A stretch of 64,000 nt of DNA from Arenibacter catalasegens. Lineage in GTDB: Bacteria; Bacteroidota; Bacteroidia; Flavobacteriales; Flavobacteriaceae. This document shows positions 60,891 to 64,000 of the stretch, in pieces (position 1 is the stretch's first letter; each line of letters opens with the position of its first letter). The stretch lies in assembly GCF_002909235.1 (NCBI RefSeq), contig NZ_PHQQ01000003.1:186001-250000 (forward strand). Reading direction: 5' to 3'. The notes beneath the pieces are model-generated. The model was not told the origin of the DNA. It did not search any database and worked only from the letters and a program-made list of their open reading frames with translations. Position numbers and translations under genes: made by a program.

Positions 60891-61952
60891 ATGGTACTTG
60901 ATAAGAAAAATATTCCGCAATGGCTAGTTCACGTCCTTTTATGGTGCACGCTTTGCGGCTTGCTGTCTTACCCTGTTTTGACTGGGTCCGGATCTCTTCC
61001 CTATAACCTTTTGGCAAAAGTACTCTTGGCCATGGCAATTTTCTATCTTAATTATTATTATCTGGTACCGAAATTTTTGCTGAAAAACCGCATGTGGAAC
61101 TATATTGCGCTGTCTGTCCTACTACTTTTGGCAGTCGGATTTTTTGCTAATATAGCGTTCCCTCCATCGCCCCCCGACGACCTTCCACGACGAGCAGTTC
61201 GCATGCGACCTCCTGGAGGTAATGGTCCTGGAGCATTTCGTTTTGTTTTAATGACGACAGTTATATTCGCCGTTCCCTATATTTTCAGTACCATGTTAAA
61301 GGTCTATACGGAATGGCAGAAAAACGAAGACCTTCGTAAATTGGTAGAAAAAGAAAAAATACAGTCAGAACTTCAATTTTTAAAGTCCCAGCTAAACCCG
61401 CATTTTCTTTTTAACTCCTTGAATACTATTTATTCGCTTTCGGTAAAACAATCTCCGGATACCTCCGAAGCGGTCATCAATTTATCTGAACTTATGCGGT
61501 ATATGCTCTACGAGGCAGACAAAAAATTAGTACCCCTACACAAGGAACTGGAATACATACAAAGTTACGTAGCATTGCAACGGCTTCGACTCGCCAATAG
61601 TGAGAATGTGACGCTAAAAATATCGGGAGAAGAGAAGGGAAAATTTGTCCCTCCCCTCCTATTTATTTCCTTTATTGAAAATGCATTCAAATACGGTACC
61701 GATTATAACGGCAAAACCATTGTTAAAATAAACCTTTCCATAGATAATGAGTCCATACATCTACAGGTAACCAACATTATAGGAACTTTTAAAGCAAAAT
61801 CAGATAGTAGCGGAGTGGGTCTGGAGAACGTCAAGAATAGGTTGAACTATTTGTATCCCCATTCACATGATTTGCTTATACAGGATGACGGAAAGACCTA
61901 TGAGGTAAATTTAACCCTAAATTTAAAAAACTATGAATTGCATAATCATTGA
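60891..61952 (+). CDS. LytS-type sensor histidine kinase
   Basis: A 353-residue kinase, paralogous to the one at 54681. It has four hydrophobic segments, a Pro/Arg-rich loop (PPSPPDDLPRRAVRMRPPGG) between helices, phospho-accepting His171 in SQLNPHFLFNSLNT, and the ATP-binding segments ISFIENAFKYG and SGVGLENVKNRL. Its end overlaps the LytTR regulator start by 20 bases, which indicates tight translational coupling. The small DUF4907 exported protein is encoded just upstream. Confidence 0.93.
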   Translation: MVLDKKNIPQWLVHVLLWCTLCGLLSYPVLTGSGSLPYNLLAKVLLAMAIFYLNYYYLVPKFLLKNRMWNYIALSVLLLLAVGFFANIAFPPSPPDDLPRRAVRMRPPGGNGPGAFRFVLMTTVIFAVPYIFSTMLKVYTEWQKNEDLRKLVEKEKIQSELQFLKSQLNPHFLFNSLNTIYSLSVKQSPDTSEAVINLSELMRYMLYEADKKLVPLHKELEYIQSYVALQRLRLANSENVTLKISGEEKGKFVPPLLFISFIENAFKYGTDYNGKTIVKINLSIDNESIHLQVTNIIGTFKAKSDSSGVGLENVKNRLNYLYPHSHDLLIQDDGKTYEVNLTLNLKNYELHNH

Positions 61953-62658
61953 TGATGAGCCTTTGGCTATAGATGTATTGGCAGACTATTGCAAGAAAAT
62001 AGACTTTACGGAGGTAGTAGGTACTTTTACCAATCCTTTGGATGCCATAACAGTTATTAAGGAAAAAAAGGTCGATTTAATTTTTTGCGACATAGAAATG
62101 CCCCAAATTAGTGGTTTGGAATTTATAAGCGCCCTAGATAACAGGCCCCTGTTTATTTTTACAACAGCCTATGCGCATTATGCAGTTGAGGGATTTGAGC
62201 TGAACGCAGTTGATTATCTGGTTAAGCCTATCCCTTACCATAGATTTATAAAGGCCGTTTCAAGAACCAAGGAGATTTTGACACAAAAGGAAAAACCTTC
62301 AACAGCCAATATTTTTCCTTCCAATGGAGGGCACAAGGATACCCAAAAATTTATTTTTGTGAAATCCGAACATGAAAATATTAAGATAGATCTTGATCAA
62401 ATTGAATACATTCAGGGTCTTAAAGATTACCTGAAAATCCATATTATAGGCACCAATAAGACAATCTTGACCCTTCTAAGCTTCAAGGACCTTTTGGACA
62501 AATTGCCCCAAAACCAATTTATACGGGTTCATAAATCTTTTGTAGTCAACGTAAATGTCATTAAGACCATTCAAAGGAATCGAATTGTGATCAATGATAC
62601 CCGAATCCCAATAGGAGAAAGTCATAAGACTCAGTTCTTTTCATTTCTGGGCTTGTGA
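61933..62658 (+). CDS. LytTR-family response regulator
   Basis: A 241-residue regulator with a receiver domain (IIDDEP, phospho-accepting Asp53 in IFCDIEMPQ, Lys in LVKPIPYHRF) and a LytTR domain (about 140-241; FIFVKSEHENIKIDLDQIEY, FIRVHKSFVVNVNVI). It is the partner of the kinase whose gene it overlaps. Its targets are unknown; the shared start-region motif before its own operon and the exporter operon leaves open cross-talk. Confidence 0.93.
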   Translation: MNCIIIDDEPLAIDVLADYCKKIDFTEVVGTFTNPLDAITVIKEKKVDLIFCDIEMPQISGLEFISALDNRPLFIFTTAYAHYAVEGFELNAVDYLVKPIPYHRFIKAVSRTKEILTQKEKPSTANIFPSNGGHKDTQKFIFVKSEHENIKIDLDQIEYIQGLKDYLKIHIIGTNKTILTLLSFKDLLDKLPQNQFIRVHKSFVVNVNVIKTIQRNRIVINDTRIPIGESHKTQFFSFLGL

Positions 62659-62925
62659 TGAAGCCTTATCATCGGCATTATACGAGTATCATTTAAAAAA
62701 CCAACTTAGAGTTAATGGCCACTAAAACCTTTTTATCAATTGGTTCCAATCGGCAAAGGCATATTTCAAGGTTTAGGCAATAAGTTTATTGGCTACTTCC
62801 CGTTACTAAAAACAATTACCGTTTATTGAATTTTGTACGACAAGTTTATAAAGGCTTTTGTCCCTAGTATTTATAAGTAAAGGATTAATATTAGACGAAG
62901 TCACCACTTCGCTTTCAGTTATTTC

Positions 62926-64000
62926 TTAATGTAAGTTTGACTTCAAATCGGCATCGTAGCCCGATAACATCTTCTGTAACTTTTTTACAATTTTTGGATT
63001 TTTAAGAGCCACATTTTCAGTTTCGGAAATATCCTTTTCTAGGTTGTACAATTCTATTTCGCCCTTAACTACCCTTAATTTCCAAGCCCCGCTTCGCACC
63101 GCCTCGGCCGTGTTTCCAGAGTAATAATAAAATCCATCTTTTGTATGTGGAGATTTGGCCTTTTTATCCCCGGAAAGCAAAGGCCAAATATTCCTTCCAT
63201 CCATGGGTTTTTCCGAAACTTCACTTTCTGTTAAATAAGCAATAGTGGGTAATATATCTATGGTAGAAGCCAGTTCGGAACAAACGACTCCAGAGGGAAT
63301 GACTCCCTTCCATTGTGCAATCATTGGCACACGCATGCCACCTTCATAGGTTTGAAATTTATACCCTCGCAACGGCAACGCACTTCCCCCTTGGCCGTCC
63401 TTAAGGTCCCAAGGTCCATTGTCCGAAGTAAAGATAACCAAGGTATTCCCATCAATACCTAAGGATTCTAGCGTTTCAAGAATTCTTCCCATACTCCAAT
63501 CAATTTCTTCAATGACATCGCCATATAGCCCTCTAGCACTTTTCCCTTTAAAATCCGGTGAGGCATAAAGTGGAATATGGGGCATGGTCTGGGCCACATA
63601 CAGGAAAAAGGGATTGTTCTTATTTTTTTTAATAAAATCTACCGCCTCTTCGGTGTATCTCTTTGTTAGGGTAGTTTGATCCACTGGGTATTCCACGACC
63701 TCATCATTGTGAAGCAGGGGAACAAAGTACTTTTTAGGTTTGGCGTTTCTAAGACTATCCAGAGTCATGCCTTCCCTAAAAACGGCATCTTGGGCTACTT
63801 TAAAATTAGGATTTACAGACATATCATTGCTGTAGGGAATTCCAAAATAACTGTCAAATCCTTGAGATGTAGGCAAAAATTCTGGCTTATCCCCTAAATG
63901 CCATTTCCCAATACAGGCAGTAGCATAAGCTTTGGTTTTAAGCATATCAGCTATGGTCAGTTCTTCCGTAGCCAATCCACTATCACTTTTCGGCCATAAA
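62926..64000 (-). CDS. Sulfatase (arylsulfatase family), 5' end beyond window edge
   Basis: About 358 C-terminal residues of a type I sulfatase are visible; the frame stays open to the right edge with YGRKSDSGLATEELTIADML. Active-site segments seen are ACIGKWHLGDKP with the Lys and His, and FTSDNGPWDL, part of the metal/sulfate site. The Cys/Ser of the C/S-x-P-x-R motif, which becomes formylglycine, is outside the window. Such enzymes remove sulfate esters, often from marine or host glycans, and usually are exported. The TTG at 63975 is not a start. Nothing else of its locus is visible here. Confidence 0.92.
   Translation of the reverse strand, partial: LWPKSDSGLATEELTIADMLKTKAYATACIGKWHLGDKPEFLPTSQGFDSYFGIPYSNDMSVNPNFKVAQDAVFREGMTLDSLRNAKPKKYFVPLLHNDEVVEYPVDQTTLTKRYTEEAVDFIKKNKNNPFFLYVAQTMPHIPLYASPDFKGKSARGLYGDVIEEIDWSMGRILETLESLGIDGNTLVIFTSDNGPWDLKDGQGGSALPLRGYKFQTYEGGMRVPMIAQWKGVIPSGVVCSELASTIDILPTIAYLTESEVSEKPMDGRNIWPLLSGDKKAKSPHTKDGFYYYSGNTAEAVRSGAWKLRVVKGEIELYNLEKDISETENVALKNPKIVKKLQKMLSGYDADLKSNLH

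Noticed and set aside
1-64000. tRNA, rRNA, CRISPR arrays, insertion sequences, phage genes
   Set aside because: No cloverleaf-like sequences, regular spacer repeats, transposase or phage proteins were recognised on reading both strands; a covariance-model search could still find a missed RNA.

Overview
The window reads as chromosomal DNA of a marine-type member of the Flavobacteriaceae (Bacteroidota). The evidence is two SusC/SusD outer-membrane nutrient-import pairs, an ECF sigma/FecR pair, a secreted protein with a gliding-motility (type IX secretion) C-terminal domain, DUF4270 and DUF4907 proteins, LytS/LytTR two-component pairs, a fairly low GC content, and no clear Shine-Dalgarno sequences. 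Genus cannot be fixed from the sequence. I see no rRNA, tRNA, CRISPR, insertion sequence or phage gene.

Region 1 (1-12389, minus strand). ECF sigma, FecR anti-sigma, SusC with an N-terminal STN signalling domain and SusD form a sigma-controlled importer unit closed by a terminator at 5209-5238. A candidate small RNA on the opposite strand lies between fecR and susC. Below it are an ethanolamine-type permease, a glutamine-synthetase-like ligase, an aldehyde dehydrogenase and an iron alcohol dehydrogenase cut by the left edge. Together these suggest ethanolamine (or a similar amine) catabolism through gamma-glutamylation.

Region 2 (12664-28721, minus strand). This is a myo-inositol catabolic locus: susC, susD, a LacI-type regulator, iolJ, iolB, iolC, iolD, a sodium/solute symporter, iolA, iolE and iolG. 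Two identical 14-bp palindromes, one before susC and one before iolJ, are probably the LacI operators.

Region 3 (29392-39151). A small outer-membrane protein is followed by a sialic-acid locus: N-acetylneuraminate lyase, N-acylglucosamine 2-epimerase, lipoprotein sialidase, a phytanoyl-CoA-dioxygenase-family protein, a FadR-type GntR regulator (divergent), a creatininase-family amidohydrolase, and a fusion of a NanM-like kelch mutarotase with a sodium symporter. Three copies of a TGTwATACATAA element precede the transcription units.

Region 4 (39235-48512). Mixed envelope and housekeeping genes: an LpxL-like acyltransferase, a SYLF-domain protein, an unlisted 40-residue membrane protein with its own terminator, aldose 1-epimerase, a PAP2 phosphatase, a type IX secreted protein, and a TonB-dependent receptor beside an AraC regulator.

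Region 5 (48513-56456). A secreted Gly/Arg-rich protein and a tolC-macA-macB-macB-lytS-lytR operon are preceded by two nearly identical 91-bp promoter regions, indicating co-regulation, probably by the operon's own LytTR regulator. Codon choice here is more AT-rich than in the flanks.

Region 6 (56457-64000). An outer-membrane barrel protein and a DUF4270 lipoprotein (minus), a kelch lipoprotein, DUF4907 protein, LytS kinase and LytTR regulator (plus), and a sulfatase cut by the right edge (minus).
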